Of a stretch of 64,000 bases of DNA, positions 17,778 through 27,993 are shown piece by piece. The notes beneath the pieces were generated by a model that worked only from the letters and a program-made list of their open reading frames with translations, had not been told where the DNA came from and ran no database searches. Positions within the stretch are counted from its first letter, which is position 1. Each line of letters begins with the position of its first letter. The translations under genes were made by a program, and so were the position numbers. The DNA is from Bacteroides sp. GM023 (GTDB lineage Bacteria; Bacteroidota; Bacteroidia; Bacteroidales; Bacteroidaceae): positions 434,001-498,000 of the forward strand of contig NZ_JAAXGE010000003.1 in assembly GCF_014750685.1 (NCBI RefSeq), written 5' to 3'.

Positions 17778-19706
17778 ATGGAAAAGACATTGAAGGGTAT
17801 AGTTCAATATGCCCGTAAGAATTATTTCAGTTATTGGATTATTTTAGGTATTGACACGGCAATATCTGTATTATGTTCATTGGTAGCTTATGCCGTCATT
17901 CATTATATGGCACATGTTCCAATGAGTGATTGGATGCTTTGTCAATTTGTTGGCGTCTCTTTAGTAGCAAGTGTTGCTGGTGCTTTATTATTTCACACCT
18001 ATCGTAACACCATCCGCTTTTCTCAGGCACGTGAGCTTTGGCGCATCATGTGTGCTGTACTATTCAAAGTCGGATGTTTATTAGTAATTTCTTTTTGGAT
18101 TATATCCGAATCCCAATTACAATACAATTATAAAACAGCCTATCTCCTGTTTGACGGTTTGCTGACATTAGCAGCACTAACCGTTTTCCGCGTATCACTC
18201 ATCATCGTTTATGATCTTCTGCTGGATTGGATGAATAAAAAGAATACCCGTATTCTTATCTATGGCATTGATGAAAAGAGTGTATCCTTGAAACTCCGTC
18301 TCCGGGATAGTGCGCATTATAAAGTTGCGGGCTTCTATATATATGGAAGGAATAATAGTAGACGTCGTTTGACAGATCTTCCCATTTATTCTTTTGAAAA
18401 TGAAGAAGATTTCAATTGTGTTATAAAAAAGCATAGTATTCAGGGGATTTTGTTTGCCCGTTATGAGGATACCCGTTTAGAAGAAAACCGTCTTTTAGAA
18501 TACTGTAAAAGTAGTGCAATAAAGACTTTGATTGCTCCTACTATTAGCGAAGCTGATTCTGACGGAAACTTTCATCAATGGGTACGTCCTATTAAGATCG
18601 AAGATTTGTTAGGACGTGCTGAAATAAATATCAATCTTCGTCAAGTTGCAGAAGAATTCAGAGGCAAAGTTGTCTTAGTAACTGGTGCTGCTGGTAGTAT
18701 TGGTAGTGAACTTTGTCGCCAGTTGGTACAGATGAATATTAAAAAACTTATCATGTTTGACTCTGCGGAGACTCCTTTGCATAACGTGCGTCTTGAGTTT
18801 GAGAAGAATTATCCTACTATAGATTTTATTCCTGTGATTGGCGATGTACGTGTGAAAGAACGTGTACGTATGGTATTTGACCTTTATCATCCTCAAATTG
18901 TCTTTCATGCCGCCGCTTACAAACATGTGCCTTTAATGGAGGAAAATCCTTGCGAAGCAGTTCTGGTGAATGTCACCGGTTCCCGTCAGGTTGCTGATAT
19001 GGCGGTGGAATATGGTGCTGAAAAAATGATCATGGTTTCTACCGATAAAGCCGTGAATCCTACCAATGTGATGGGTTGTTCCAAACGTCTGGCGGAAATC
19101 TATGTGCAGAGTTTGGGATGTGCAATTCGTGAAGGAAAGGTGAAAGGCAATACCAAATTCATTACGACCCGTTTCGGTAATGTATTGGGCAGTAACGGTT
19201 CGGTTATTCCCCGTTTCAGGGAACAGATAGAAAATGGCGGTCCTGTTACAGTTACCCATCCTGATATCATCCGTTTCTTTATGACCATTCCCGAAGCCTG
19301 CCGCTTGGTAATGGAAGCCGCTACGATGGGAGAGGGTAATGAAATTTTTGTCTTTGAGATGGGTAAGGCTGTTAAGATTGTCGATTTGGCTACCCGTATG
19401 ATTGAACTGGCCGGTTATCGCCCTGGTGAAGATATAAAAATTGAATTTACAGGCTTGCGTCCTGGTGAAAAACTTTACGAAGAGGTTCTGAGTGATAAAG
19501 AAAACACAATTCCAACAGAGAATAAGAAGATTATGATAGCTAAAGTGCGTCGGTATGAATATGCTGATATCCTTGATATTTATGCGGAGTTTGAGAATTT
19601 GTCTCGTGCGGTTAAGATCATGGATACGGTCAAACTGATGAAGAAAGTAGTACCTGAATTTAAGTCAAAGAATTCTCCTAAGTTCGAGATGCTTGATAAC
19701 GAATAA
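17778..19706 (+). CDS. FlaA1/CapD/WbpM-type membrane nucleotide-sugar 4,6-dehydratase
   Basis: 642 residues from the ATG at 17778, which is preferred to an upstream in-frame ATG lying inside upxY. Four to five transmembrane helices (about 1-150), a first Rossmann-like domain, then the SDR dehydratase domain beginning VLVTGAAGSIGSELC. The active-site region MVSTDKAVNPTNVMGCSKR shows Met where classical SDRs have Tyr, as in FlaA1/PglF. The expected reaction is UDP-GlcNAc to UDP-4-keto-6-deoxy-GlcNAc at the inner membrane, often supplying QuiNAc4N-type sugars or the first sugar of the repeat. Exact product not determinable. Confidence 0.9.
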   Translation: MEKTLKGIVQYARKNYFSYWIILGIDTAISVLCSLVAYAVIHYMAHVPMSDWMLCQFVGVSLVASVAGALLFHTYRNTIRFSQARELWRIMCAVLFKVGCLLVISFWIISESQLQYNYKTAYLLFDGLLTLAALTVFRVSLIIVYDLLLDWMNKKNTRILIYGIDEKSVSLKLRLRDSAHYKVAGFYIYGRNNSRRRLTDLPIYSFENEEDFNCVIKKHSIQGILFARYEDTRLEENRLLEYCKSSAIKTLIAPTISEADSDGNFHQWVRPIKIEDLLGRAEININLRQVAEEFRGKVVLVTGAAGSIGSELCRQLVQMNIKKLIMFDSAETPLHNVRLEFEKNYPTIDFIPVIGDVRVKERVRMVFDLYHPQIVFHAAAYKHVPLMEENPCEAVLVNVTGSRQVADMAVEYGAEKMIMVSTDKAVNPTNVMGCSKRLAEIYVQSLGCAIREGKVKGNTKFITTRFGNVLGSNGSVIPRFREQIENGGPVTVTHPDIIRFFMTIPEACRLVMEAATMGEGNEIFVFEMGKAVKIVDLATRMIELAGYRPGEDIKIEFTGLRPGEKLYEEVLSDKENTIPTENKKIMIAKVRRYEYADILDIYAEFENLSRAVKIMDTVKLMKKVVPEFKSKNSPKFEMLDNE

Positions 19707-19753
19707 TAAACTTGAATATTTTTATGAATAAATCATTCTACATTGCTACAAGT

Positions 19754-20557
19754 ATGCAGAAAAGAACTAAAGGAATACTTTCCTGTCTGGTTGCGATATT
19801 TCTATTCGCTTCTTGCCAGTCCTATAAGAAAGTTCCTTACCTGCAAGATGCGGAGGTTGTGAGAGAGACGGTTCAACAGGAAATTCTGTATGACGCTAGA
19901 ATCATGCCGAAGGACTTGCTTACTATCGTAGTGTCATGTACTAGTCCTGAACTGGCAGTTCCGTTTAATTTGATAGTAGCCAGTCCTGCTAGTGTAGCTA
20001 CAGGAAATACACAAGTAACTACTCAATCGGTTCTGCAACCTTATCTCGTGGATAATAATGGGAATATAAATTTTCCTGTTTTAGGTGAATTGAAGGTGGG
20101 GGGATTGACTAAGAAAGAAGCCGAGCAATTAATTGTAGAAAAATTGAAACCTTATATCAAGGAGACTCCGATAGTCACTGTCCGCATGGTGAACTACAAA
20201 ATTTCCGTAATTGGTGAGGTAGCTCGTCCCGGTACGTTTACCATCAGTAATGAGAAAGTGAACTTGCTTGAGGCTTTGGCTATGGCAGGTGACATGACCG
20301 TCTGGGGACTTCGTGACAATGTAAAACTGATTCGTGAAGGCGCTGACGGTAAACAAGAAATTGTGACTCTGGACTTGAACAAGGCGGAAGCCCTCCTTTC
20401 CCCTTATTATTGGTTGCAACAGAATGATATTGTTTATGTGACTCCTAATAAGGCGAAGGCGCGTAACTCGGATATTGGTAACAGTACGAGCCTTTGGTTC
20501 TCCGCTACTTCTATCCTAGTGTCACTGGCAAGTTTATTGGTAACAATCTTCAAATAG
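19754..20557 (+). CDS. Wza-like polysaccharide export lipoprotein
   Basis: About 267 residues. Lipobox LFASC near residue 20 if started at the ATG at 19754; ATGs at 19712 and 19724 are alternatives that lengthen the N terminus. Poly_export domain (about 50-150), then an SLBB domain starting near VIGEVARPGTFTI, and a C-terminal hydrophobic segment. It forms the outer-membrane export channel or its periplasmic part and works with the Wzc-like kinase encoded 9 bp downstream. Confidence 0.9.
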   Translation: MQKRTKGILSCLVAIFLFASCQSYKKVPYLQDAEVVRETVQQEILYDARIMPKDLLTIVVSCTSPELAVPFNLIVASPASVATGNTQVTTQSVLQPYLVDNNGNINFPVLGELKVGGLTKKEAEQLIVEKLKPYIKETPIVTVRMVNYKISVIGEVARPGTFTISNEKVNLLEALAMAGDMTVWGLRDNVKLIREGADGKQEIVTLDLNKAEALLSPYYWLQQNDIVYVTPNKAKARNSDIGNSTSLWFSATSILVSLASLLVTIFK

Positions 20558-20566
20558 TATTATCGT

Positions 20567-22981
20567 ATGATTGAGGAAAAAAACAAGAAACGTGTAGAAC
20601 AATCTGAGGAGCAGGTCAATATTCAGGAACTCCTTTTCCGCTATCTGATTCATTGGCCCTGGTTTGTGGTCTCTGTAATCATTTGCCTGGCTGTTGCCTG
20701 GGGATACTTACGTCTGACAACACCTGTATATAATATTTCTGCCACTGTTCTGATCAAGGATGAAAAGAAAGGTGGCGGCGCAAACATGTCTTCGGAACTT
20801 GAGAGGATGGGACTGGACGGCTTTGTCTCCTCGTCTAATAATGTGGACAATGAAATCGAGGTTCTCCGTTCGAAGTCTCTAGCAAGGGAGGTGGTGAATT
20901 GTTTAGGACTGTTTGTTACTTATATGGATGAAGATGAGTTCCCTGTCAGGGAACTGTACCGCGCTTCTCCTGTTCTAGTGAGCCTGACTCCTCAGGAAGC
21001 GGACAAACTCCCGGGTAGAATGGAAGTCAGTATGGTTTTGCAGCCTGCGGGTGCGATGGATGTACAAATAACAGTAGGTGAGAAGGAATATCGGAAACGT
21101 TTTGACGATTTGCCTGCTGTGTTTCCGACTGACGAAGGTACTGTTGCCTTTTTTGCAAATAGTGACACAACCGCATCAGTTCGTCTTGAAAATATGGCCA
21201 AAGAACGCCATATCACTGCTTTCATCAACAGACCTATTTCTGTGGCGAAGGGATATGCCAATTCTTTGTCGATAGCCCCTACATCGAAGACAACTTCCGT
21301 AGTGGTAATTTCACTGAAGAATTCCAGTACCCGGCGTGGAATGGATTTTATCAATAAGCTACTTGAGATGTATAATATCAATGCTAATAATGCCAAGAAT
21401 GAAGTTGCGCAGAAAACAGCCGAATTTATTGACGAACGTATCGGTATTATATCTAAAGAATTAGGCAGTACGGAACAGGATTTGGAGAATTTCAAGCGTA
21501 GTGCGGGCATTACCGATTTGAACAGTGAAGCGCAGATTGCCTTGACGGGGAATGCCGAGTATGAAAAGAAACGTGTGGAGAATCAGACACAGATTAATTT
21601 GGTGATGGATTTGCAACGCTATATGAAAGGTAATGAGTATGAGGTACTGCCAAGTAATATCGGGTTACAGGATGCCGCTTCAGCGGATGCGATAAATCGG
21701 TATAACCAGATGTTGGTTGAGAGAAAGCGCCTGCTGCGTACATCGACGGAGAATAATCCGACCATCGTGAATCTGGATACCAGTATTCGAGCAATGCGCA
21801 GCAATGTGCAAGCGACATTGGATGCTACATTGAAGGGATTGCAAATCACAAAAGATGATTTGGCTCGTGAAGCGAACCGTTATTCCCGCCGTATCAATGA
21901 TGCCCCTACTCAAGAACGTCAGTTTGTAAGTATTGCCCGCCAGCAAGAAATCAAGGCAGGGCTTTACCTGATGCTGCTTCAGAAGCGTGAAGAAAATGCT
22001 ATCACCTTGGCTGCGACAGCGAATAACGCCAAGATTATTGACGAGGCATTGGCAGACAGTCACCCCGTTTCTCCCAAGCGGATGATGATTTATTTGGCGG
22101 CTTTGGTATTTGGAGTAGGTATTCCGGTAGGTATCATTTATTTGATAGGATTGACTAAGTTTAAGATAGAAGGTCGTGCAGATATTGAGAAGCTGACTTT
22201 GCATCCTGTTGTTGGCGATATTCCGTTAGCAGACGAAAAGACAGGTTCTATTGCCGTATTTGAGAATAAGAACAATCTGATGAGCGAGACCTTCCGAAAT
22301 ATCCGTACCAATCTTCAGTTTATGTTGGAGAATGGTAAGAATGTGATGCTGGTAACTTCTACTATCAGTGGTGAAGGAAAGTCTTTTATATCAGCCAATC
22401 TGGCTATCAGTCTTTCATTACTAGGAAAGAAAGTTGTGATTGTGGGACTTGACATTCGTAAGCCGGGTTTGAATAAAGTATTTAATATTCCTAAAAAGGA
22501 TCATGGTATTACTCAGTTCCTCACTGATCCGACTACAAATTTGATGGATTTGGTCCAACCTTCTGACATAAACAAGAATCTGTTTATCCTGCCAGGTGGA
22601 ACAGTTCCGCCTAATCCGACAGAGTTGTTGGCTCGTGATGGACTGGAAAAGGCTATTGAAATCTTGAAGCAGAATTTTGATTATGTGATATTGGATACAG
22701 CCCCTGTGGGTATGGTAACTGATACTTTACTTATCGGCCGTACAGTTGATTTATCCGTTTATGTCTGTCGTGCTGACTACACCCGCAAGGCTGAGTTTAC
22801 TTTGATTAACGAGCTTGCCGAGAATGATAAACTGCCTAATCTGTGTGTTGTAATCAATGGTTTGGATCTTCAGAAGAAGAAATACGGGTATTATTATGGC
22901 TATGGTAAATATGGCAAGTACTATGGTTATGGTAAACGTTACGGTTATGGTTATGGGGAGAATCATGGAAGTAAAGAATAA
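20567..22981 (+). CDS. Wzc-like capsule chain-length regulator and BY-type tyrosine kinase
   Basis: 804 residues. N-terminal cytoplasmic tail, TM helix near 30-50, Wzz domain with periplasmic coiled coils (about 60-500), second TM near 505-525, and a C-terminal BY-kinase. Walker A is ISGEGKS (about 600), Walker A' is VVIVGLDIRKPG, and Walker B is YVILDTAP. The C-terminal tail is a Tyr/Gly/Lys-rich cluster (about 770-800) with more than a dozen tyrosines, the usual autophosphorylation site. It controls polymer length and export together with the Wza-like lipoprotein. Confidence 0.95.
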   Translation: MIEEKNKKRVEQSEEQVNIQELLFRYLIHWPWFVVSVIICLAVAWGYLRLTTPVYNISATVLIKDEKKGGGANMSSELERMGLDGFVSSSNNVDNEIEVLRSKSLAREVVNCLGLFVTYMDEDEFPVRELYRASPVLVSLTPQEADKLPGRMEVSMVLQPAGAMDVQITVGEKEYRKRFDDLPAVFPTDEGTVAFFANSDTTASVRLENMAKERHITAFINRPISVAKGYANSLSIAPTSKTTSVVVISLKNSSTRRGMDFINKLLEMYNINANNAKNEVAQKTAEFIDERIGIISKELGSTEQDLENFKRSAGITDLNSEAQIALTGNAEYEKKRVENQTQINLVMDLQRYMKGNEYEVLPSNIGLQDAASADAINRYNQMLVERKRLLRTSTENNPTIVNLDTSIRAMRSNVQATLDATLKGLQITKDDLAREANRYSRRINDAPTQERQFVSIARQQEIKAGLYLMLLQKREENAITLAATANNAKIIDEALADSHPVSPKRMMIYLAALVFGVGIPVGIIYLIGLTKFKIEGRADIEKLTLHPVVGDIPLADEKTGSIAVFENKNNLMSETFRNIRTNLQFMLENGKNVMLVTSTISGEGKSFISANLAISLSLLGKKVVIVGLDIRKPGLNKVFNIPKKDHGITQFLTDPTTNLMDLVQPSDINKNLFILPGGTVPPNPTELLARDGLEKAIEILKQNFDYVILDTAPVGMVTDTLLIGRTVDLSVYVCRADYTRKAEFTLINELAENDKLPNLCVVINGLDLQKKKYGYYYGYGKYGKYYGYGKRYGYGYGENHGSKE

Positions 22982-23137
22982 ATTTTTAATAGAATGAATT
23001 GGTTTTGAGAAAAACAAAAGTCAATGCTGATAAAACTTTGTCCAACATAATGGGACGAAATATGTCGGTCTTTAACTTTACACGTGAGCACCTAATTTTG
23101 ACGTATGGTTACAAGAAAGCAATGTCTGTAAAAAAAC

Positions 23138-23145
23138 TATTTTTG
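23138..23145 (+). promoter_or_regulatory. Possible internal -7 element before the FucNAc genes
   Basis: TATTTTTG matches TAnnTTTG 50 bp before the next ATG, in a 214-bp gap. No -33 partner is evident. It could give phase-independent expression of the sugar genes, but the support is weak. Confidence 0.25.
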
Positions 23146-23195
23146 CAACAAATCTTGAAAGCTGTTTTCTACTGAATTTAATAAAAAATAGTAAC

Positions 23196-24383
23196 ATGGA
23201 GTTAAGAACAGATTATTCAAATGTAAGTTTCCAGAATAATGGTAAACTGAAATTGTTGATTATCGTGGGCACGCGTCCTGAAATTATCCGTCTTGCTGCC
23301 GTTATCAACAAGTCTCGTAAGTATTTCGACGTCATCCTTGCCCACACCGGGCAGAATTACGACTACAACCTCAATGGTGTCTTCTTCCGTGACCTCAGAC
23401 TTAAAGATCCTGAGGTTTACATGGATGCCGTAGGCGATGATCTCGGAGCTACCTATGGTAACATTATCAATGCCAGCTACAAACTCATGGTGGTCACAAA
23501 GCCGGATGCTGTTCTTGTCTTGGGTGACACCAATAGTTGTTTGAGCGTTATTGGAGCAAAGCGTCTACATATCCCTATTTTCCATATGGAGGCTGGTAAT
23601 CGTTGTAAAGACGAATGTCTTCCAGAGGAGACTAATCGTCGTATCGTTGATATTATTTCTGATGTAAACATGGCGTACTCCGAGCATGCTCGACGATACC
23701 TTGCCGACTGTGGACTCCCTAAAGAACGCACCTACGTCATCGGTAGCCCTATGGCCGAAGTGCTTCATGGGAACCTTACAGAAATCGAAGCCTCCGATGT
23801 TCACCAGCGCTTCGGCCTCGAGAAGGGCAAGTACATCCTTCTCTCAGCCCATCGCGAAGAGAATATCGACACCGAGAAAAATTTCCTCAGCCTCTTTACC
23901 GCCATTAACAAGATGGCCGAGAAGTATGATATGCCCATCCTCTACAGCTGTCACCCACGTTCACGCAACCGCTTAGCCGCATCCGGCTTCCAGCTCGACC
24001 GTCGTGTCATCCAGCAGGAGCCTCTCGGCTTCCACGACTACAACTGTCTCCAGATGAATGCCTTTGCCGTAGTATCCGATTCAGGCACCCTTCCCGAAGA
24101 GATCAGTTTCTTCACCTCCGTAGGTCATCCCTTTCCGGCCATCTGCATTCGCACCTCCACCGAGCGCCCTGAGGCCATCGATAAGGCTGACTTCATCATT
24201 GCAGGTATCGATGGGGACTCTCTTCTTCAGGCAGTAGATACTGCAGTCGACCTCTGCAAGGATGGTAACCACGGTATTCCCGTTCCCGACTATGTTGAGG
24301 AAAATGTCTCTACAAAGGTTGTTAAGATCATCCAGTCATACGTCGGTATTGTGAACAAAATGGTTTGGCGCAAAGACATATAA
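23196..24383 (+). CDS. fnlC: UDP-N-acetylglucosamine 2-epimerase family, FnlC/CapG type
   Basis: 395 residues of the non-hydrolysing epimerase family: VGTRPEIIRLA near the start, then FHMEAGNRCKDECLPEETNRR. The 'GNRC...PEE' version is characteristic of the FnlC/CapG branch rather than WecB (HVEAGLRT). In that branch it performs the final C2 epimerisation giving UDP-L-FucNAc. The two partner enzymes are encoded directly downstream. Its codon usage, rich in C-ending codons toward the 3' end, differs from the AT-rich genes further along. Confidence 0.88.
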   Translation: MELRTDYSNVSFQNNGKLKLLIIVGTRPEIIRLAAVINKSRKYFDVILAHTGQNYDYNLNGVFFRDLRLKDPEVYMDAVGDDLGATYGNIINASYKLMVVTKPDAVLVLGDTNSCLSVIGAKRLHIPIFHMEAGNRCKDECLPEETNRRIVDIISDVNMAYSEHARRYLADCGLPKERTYVIGSPMAEVLHGNLTEIEASDVHQRFGLEKGKYILLSAHREENIDTEKNFLSLFTAINKMAEKYDMPILYSCHPRSRNRLAASGFQLDRRVIQQEPLGFHDYNCLQMNAFAVVSDSGTLPEEISFFTSVGHPFPAICIRTSTERPEAIDKADFIIAGIDGDSLLQAVDTAVDLCKDGNHGIPVPDYVEENVSTKVVKIIQSYVGIVNKMVWRKDI

Positions 24384-24400
24384 TAACGAAAAATTACTCA

Positions 24401-25612
24401 ATGAAGATTTTAGTAACAGGAGCAAAGGGTTTCGTTGGAAAGAACCTCTGCGCTCAACTTAATAATATCAAGGAGGGCAAGGCCAAGTGCTATGGCGATT
24501 TGGTGATTGATGAAGTCTATGAATATGACATCGATTCCACACCCGAACTGCTTGATACTTGGTGTCGTGATTGCGATTTCGTCTTCAACCTCGCCGGTGT
24601 CAACCGCTCACAGAATCCCAAGGAGTTCATGGATGGCAACTTTGGTTTTGCTACCACTTTACTCAACACCCTCAAAAAATACCAGAACAATTGTCCTGTC
24701 ATGATCAGCAGCTCCATCCAAGCTACCCTCGCAGGTCGGTTCGGAACGAGTGAGTACGGTAAGAGTAAAAAGGCAGGAGAGGAACTCATGTTCCAGTATG
24801 GCGAGGAAACAGGTGCCAAGGTGCTTGTTTACCGCTTCCCTAATCTCTATGGCAAGTGGTGCCGCCCTAACTACAACAGTGTTATAGCCACCTTCTGTAG
24901 CAACATTGCCAACGATCTTCCCATAATAGTCAACGATCCCAACGTCGATATGGAACTCCTCTACATCGACGATCTCATAGAGGAAATGATTTGTGCGCTC
25001 AAGGGCGAAGAGCACCATTGTGAGTTTGATGGTGTAGAGACTGTTCTTAAGGGCGATGGCCACTATTGTGCAGCACCTATCACCCATCACGTTAAGTTAG
25101 GTGAGGTTGTTGATCTCCTTCACAAATTTGCAGAGATGCCCAAGACTCTCATGATTCCTGAGATTCCTGCCGATAGCTTTGCAAAGCGTCTCTACAGCAC
25201 CTTTCTTTCTTATCTTCCTAAGGAGAAGGGCATCTTTGATCTCAAGATGAACTGCGATGCCCGTGGTAGCTTCACTGAATTGGTCCACACCCTCAAGTGT
25301 GGTCAGGTCTCTATCAACATCTCCAAGCCTGGAATCACCAAGGGTGAGCACTGGCATCATACCAAGTGGGAACAGTTCATCGTGGTCTCTGGGCATGGTC
25401 TTATCCAACTTCGCAACGAGAATGACCCCAATGCAGAGATCCTTAATTATGAGGTTAGTGGTGACAAGATCCAAAGCGTCATCATGCTCCCAGGCTATAC
25501 TCACAACATTATTAACTTATCAGACACCCAAGATTTGGTCACAGTGATGTACTGCAATGAGATCTTTAATCCTTCTCACCCAGATACTTTTTTTGATAAA
25601 GTGATAAAATAA
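24401..25612 (+). CDS. fnlB: FnlB/CapF bifunctional UDP-sugar reductase with cupin domain
   Basis: 403 residues from the ATG at 24401, where the Rossmann motif VTGAKGFVGKN begins. An upstream ATG overlapping fnlC is unlikely. N-terminal SDR domain (about 1-245) and C-terminal cupin (about 285-400) with GITKGEHWHHTKWE carrying the metal-binding histidines. In S. aureus CapF the cupin epimerises at C3 and the SDR reduces the 4-keto group with NADPH, giving UDP-N-acetyl-L-talosamine, the substrate of the 2-epimerase. Confidence 0.92.
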   Translation: MKILVTGAKGFVGKNLCAQLNNIKEGKAKCYGDLVIDEVYEYDIDSTPELLDTWCRDCDFVFNLAGVNRSQNPKEFMDGNFGFATTLLNTLKKYQNNCPVMISSSIQATLAGRFGTSEYGKSKKAGEELMFQYGEETGAKVLVYRFPNLYGKWCRPNYNSVIATFCSNIANDLPIIVNDPNVDMELLYIDDLIEEMICALKGEEHHCEFDGVETVLKGDGHYCAAPITHHVKLGEVVDLLHKFAEMPKTLMIPEIPADSFAKRLYSTFLSYLPKEKGIFDLKMNCDARGSFTELVHTLKCGQVSINISKPGITKGEHWHHTKWEQFIVVSGHGLIQLRNENDPNAEILNYEVSGDKIQSVIMLPGYTHNIINLSDTQDLVTVMYCNEIFNPSHPDTFFDKVIK

Positions 25613-25642
25613 TAACTAACAATTATTGAAAAATATAAAACT

Positions 25643-26692
25643 ATGAGCATTTTTGCAGGCAAAACTCTCATGATTACCGGTGGTACCGGTAGCTTTGGTA
25701 ATGCTGTATTGAATCGTTTCCTGAAGACCGACATCGCAGAAATTCGCATCTTTAGCCGTGATGAGAAGAAGCAGGACGATATGCGTCACGAATATCAGGC
25801 CAAGATGCCTGAGGTGGCCCATAAGATTAAGTTTTTCATTGGTGATGTGCGTAACCTCCAAAGTTGCCGTAATGCCATGCCGGGAGTAGATTACATTTTC
25901 CATGCAGCAGCCCTCAAGCAGGTTCCAAGCTGTGAATTCTTTCCAATGGAAGCTGTAAAAACAAATGTAATCGGTACCGATAACGTCCTCACTGCCGCTA
26001 TTGAGGCCAAGGTGGGTGCTGTTATCTGTCTTTCAACTGACAAGGCAGCCTACCCAATCAATGCTATGGGTATTACTAAGGCCATTGAGGAGAAAATTGC
26101 AGTGGCCAAGAGTCGCTACTCGGGCGATACAAAGGTCTGCTGCACCCGTTATGGTAATGTTATGTGTAGCCGTGGGTCTGTTATTCCTTTGTGGATCGAC
26201 CAGATCCGTAATGGCAACCCTATCACTCTCACCGAGCCTAAAATGACTCGCTTCATTATGTCGCTCGAAGAAGCAGTCGATCTTGTCCTCTTCGCATTCG
26301 AACATGGTCAGAATGGTGATATCCTTGTGCAGAAGGCACCTGCTTGCACCATCCAGACTCAGGCAGAGGCAGTATGCGAGCTCTTTGGTGGTAAGAAGGA
26401 GGATATCAAGATGATTGGCATTCGTCATGGGGAGAAGATGTACGAAACCCTCCTCACTAACGAAGAATGCGCTAAGGCAGAGGATATGGGTGACTTCTAT
26501 CGCGTACCAGCTGATAACCGCTCACTGAACTACGAGCAGTTCTTCACTGAAGGTGATGCAAAGCGTTGCAAATTATCGGAGTTTAATTCTGACAACACCC
26601 GTCGTTTGAATCTTGAGGAAACTAAGGCTAAAATTGCAAGCCTTGAGCATATTCAGAACGAACTCAATGGTGTCGTGAATCTTGTTAAGTAA
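25643..26692 (+). CDS. fnlA: FnlA/CapE UDP-GlcNAc 4,6-dehydratase / 5-epimerase
   Basis: 349 residues, soluble SDR. The NAD-binding TGGTGSFGNAV is at the N terminus, and LSTDKAAYPINAMGITK shows the Met-Lys active site of inverting dehydratases. It is the first enzyme of the UDP-L-FucNAc route and inverts C5 while dehydrating. The three genes are in the order FnlC-FnlB-FnlA, the reverse of the pathway order. Unlike the CapD-type gene at 17,778 it lacks membrane helices. Confidence 0.93.
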   Translation: MSIFAGKTLMITGGTGSFGNAVLNRFLKTDIAEIRIFSRDEKKQDDMRHEYQAKMPEVAHKIKFFIGDVRNLQSCRNAMPGVDYIFHAAALKQVPSCEFFPMEAVKTNVIGTDNVLTAAIEAKVGAVICLSTDKAAYPINAMGITKAIEEKIAVAKSRYSGDTKVCCTRYGNVMCSRGSVIPLWIDQIRNGNPITLTEPKMTRFIMSLEEAVDLVLFAFEHGQNGDILVQKAPACTIQTQAEAVCELFGGKKEDIKMIGIRHGEKMYETLLTNEECAKAEDMGDFYRVPADNRSLNYEQFFTEGDAKRCKLSEFNSDNTRRLNLEETKAKIASLEHIQNELNGVVNLVK

Positions 26693-27007
26693 TGAGTAAG
26701 AACCATATAGAGTTTATAGGGTGAGCATTATTCTTTCCTTTCTTTTTACCTTTTTTTACTCTCTATATTCTCTATATTTAACCACCTTGTTTGGGAGATA
26801 AGAGAAAATAATTGAAAGTTGTAGTTTCGCGTTAACAGTTAACACTCGTCTTTTTCCAATGCAAAATGGAAGATTATAAAACTTCATCTTTGGTTCAAAT
26901 TTAGATACTACACCTCTCTAGCAGTTGTCAGAAAAGAACATTGATCGAACTGGTTGCGCATGGTTCAATACTACTTGCTAGTCTTTAATAAAATAATTAC
27001 TATTAAT
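26693..27007 (+). other. 315-bp intergenic region with pyrimidine tract and inverted repeats
   Basis: No gene seen. ATATAGAG (26705-26712) can pair with either of two tandem CTCTATATT copies (26761-26778) across a T/C-rich tract. Further on, CTAGCAG (26918-26924) pairs with TTGCTAG (26975-26981) around a T-loop-like TTCAATA (26963-26969). The region marks the joint between the FucNAc block and the next, more AT-rich block. Confidence 0.5.
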
Positions 27008-27973
27008 ATGAATAGATTCTTTGAGCTTACGTTGAAGGTGCTTAAACGCAAAGTTTATCCTTGTTTTTTCAAACAGACTCAGTTACCTGAGATAAATTTA
27101 CCATCGAACCCAGAGGGAGTAAATCAAATGATGTTCAATGCTATAAAAAAAGGAAACCCTTTTATGGTAGCACGTTTTGGCTCTACCGAAATGTGCGCGA
27201 TCGCCAATTATGTAGGTGTTCGTGATAACCCTCATTCTGTATTGAAATACATAAAGGGAGAAATTAATGAATGGTGGTGGAGTATGCCTTCAATAAATCA
27301 GTTGCAGACACATTCTGGATTTTTTCCGATAACAATAGAAAATGTTATTCGCTTTTCAGAATTAATGATTAATGATGCAAAAGAAACTGATATACTTGGA
27401 AGTTGGGTACCTGAAGAATATTATATTAGAGAGGAAATCAGTCATGTCCGTAAAGCAAGGATCGAGGATATACGCCCAAATTACTTTTGGGATGGAACTG
27501 GTCTTAATTGGACCCAAGCATTGAAAGGGAAGCGTGTTTTGATGGTGCATCCATTCGTTGAAACAATGACGGCTCAATATCAAAAAAAACATTTACTATT
27601 CAAACACCCAGACTTTTTGCCTGATTTTGAACTACTGACTGTGAAAGCCGTACAGTCATTGGGAGGATCAGCTCAATGTACATCTTGGTTTGATGCACTT
27701 GATTATATGAAGGCAGAGATGGATAAACTGGATTATGATATTTGCATTATCGGATGTGGAGCCTATGGTATGCCGTTGGCAGCTCATGCAAAGAGAACTG
27801 GTCATGTAGCCATCCATCTTGGAGGCATCACTCAACTTATGTTTGGAATTAAAGGTAATCGCTGGGAGAACAGAAAAGAATGGGATGGCTTGTTCAATGA
27901 TTATTGGGTAAGACCAAGTAAGGATGAAACTCCTATGGCTGCAAAAAAGGTTGAGGACGCTTGTTATTGGTAA
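27008..27973 (+). CDS. Putative GT-D-fold (DUF1792-like) glycosyltransferase
   Basis: 321 residues from the ATG at 27008. FMVARFGSTEMCAI near residue 50 resembles the 'ARFGDGE' motif of DUF1792/GT-D-fold glycosyltransferases, though the acidic pair is changed to Ser-Thr-Glu. The C-terminal part has KGKRVLMVHPF and DICIIGCGAYGMPLAAHAKRTG, a Rossmann-like half seen in many capsule-locus proteins of this type. Cytoplasmic with no membrane helix. Located just before the flippase gene. Donor and acceptor unknown; assignment is by motif resemblance only. Confidence 0.5.
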   Translation: MNRFFELTLKVLKRKVYPCFFKQTQLPEINLPSNPEGVNQMMFNAIKKGNPFMVARFGSTEMCAIANYVGVRDNPHSVLKYIKGEINEWWWSMPSINQLQTHSGFFPITIENVIRFSELMINDAKETDILGSWVPEEYYIREEISHVRKARIEDIRPNYFWDGTGLNWTQALKGKRVLMVHPFVETMTAQYQKKHLLFKHPDFLPDFELLTVKAVQSLGGSAQCTSWFDALDYMKAEMDKLDYDICIIGCGAYGMPLAAHAKRTGHVAIHLGGITQLMFGIKGNRWENRKEWDGLFNDYWVRPSKDETPMAAKKVEDACYW

Positions 27974-27993
27974 TAGATAACGGTTATCAAAAA

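Noticed and set aside
22880..22965. Tandem TATGGTTATGGT-like DNA repeats
   Set aside because: Coding repeats for the Tyr/Gly-rich tail of the Wzc-like kinase, a known feature of such kinases.
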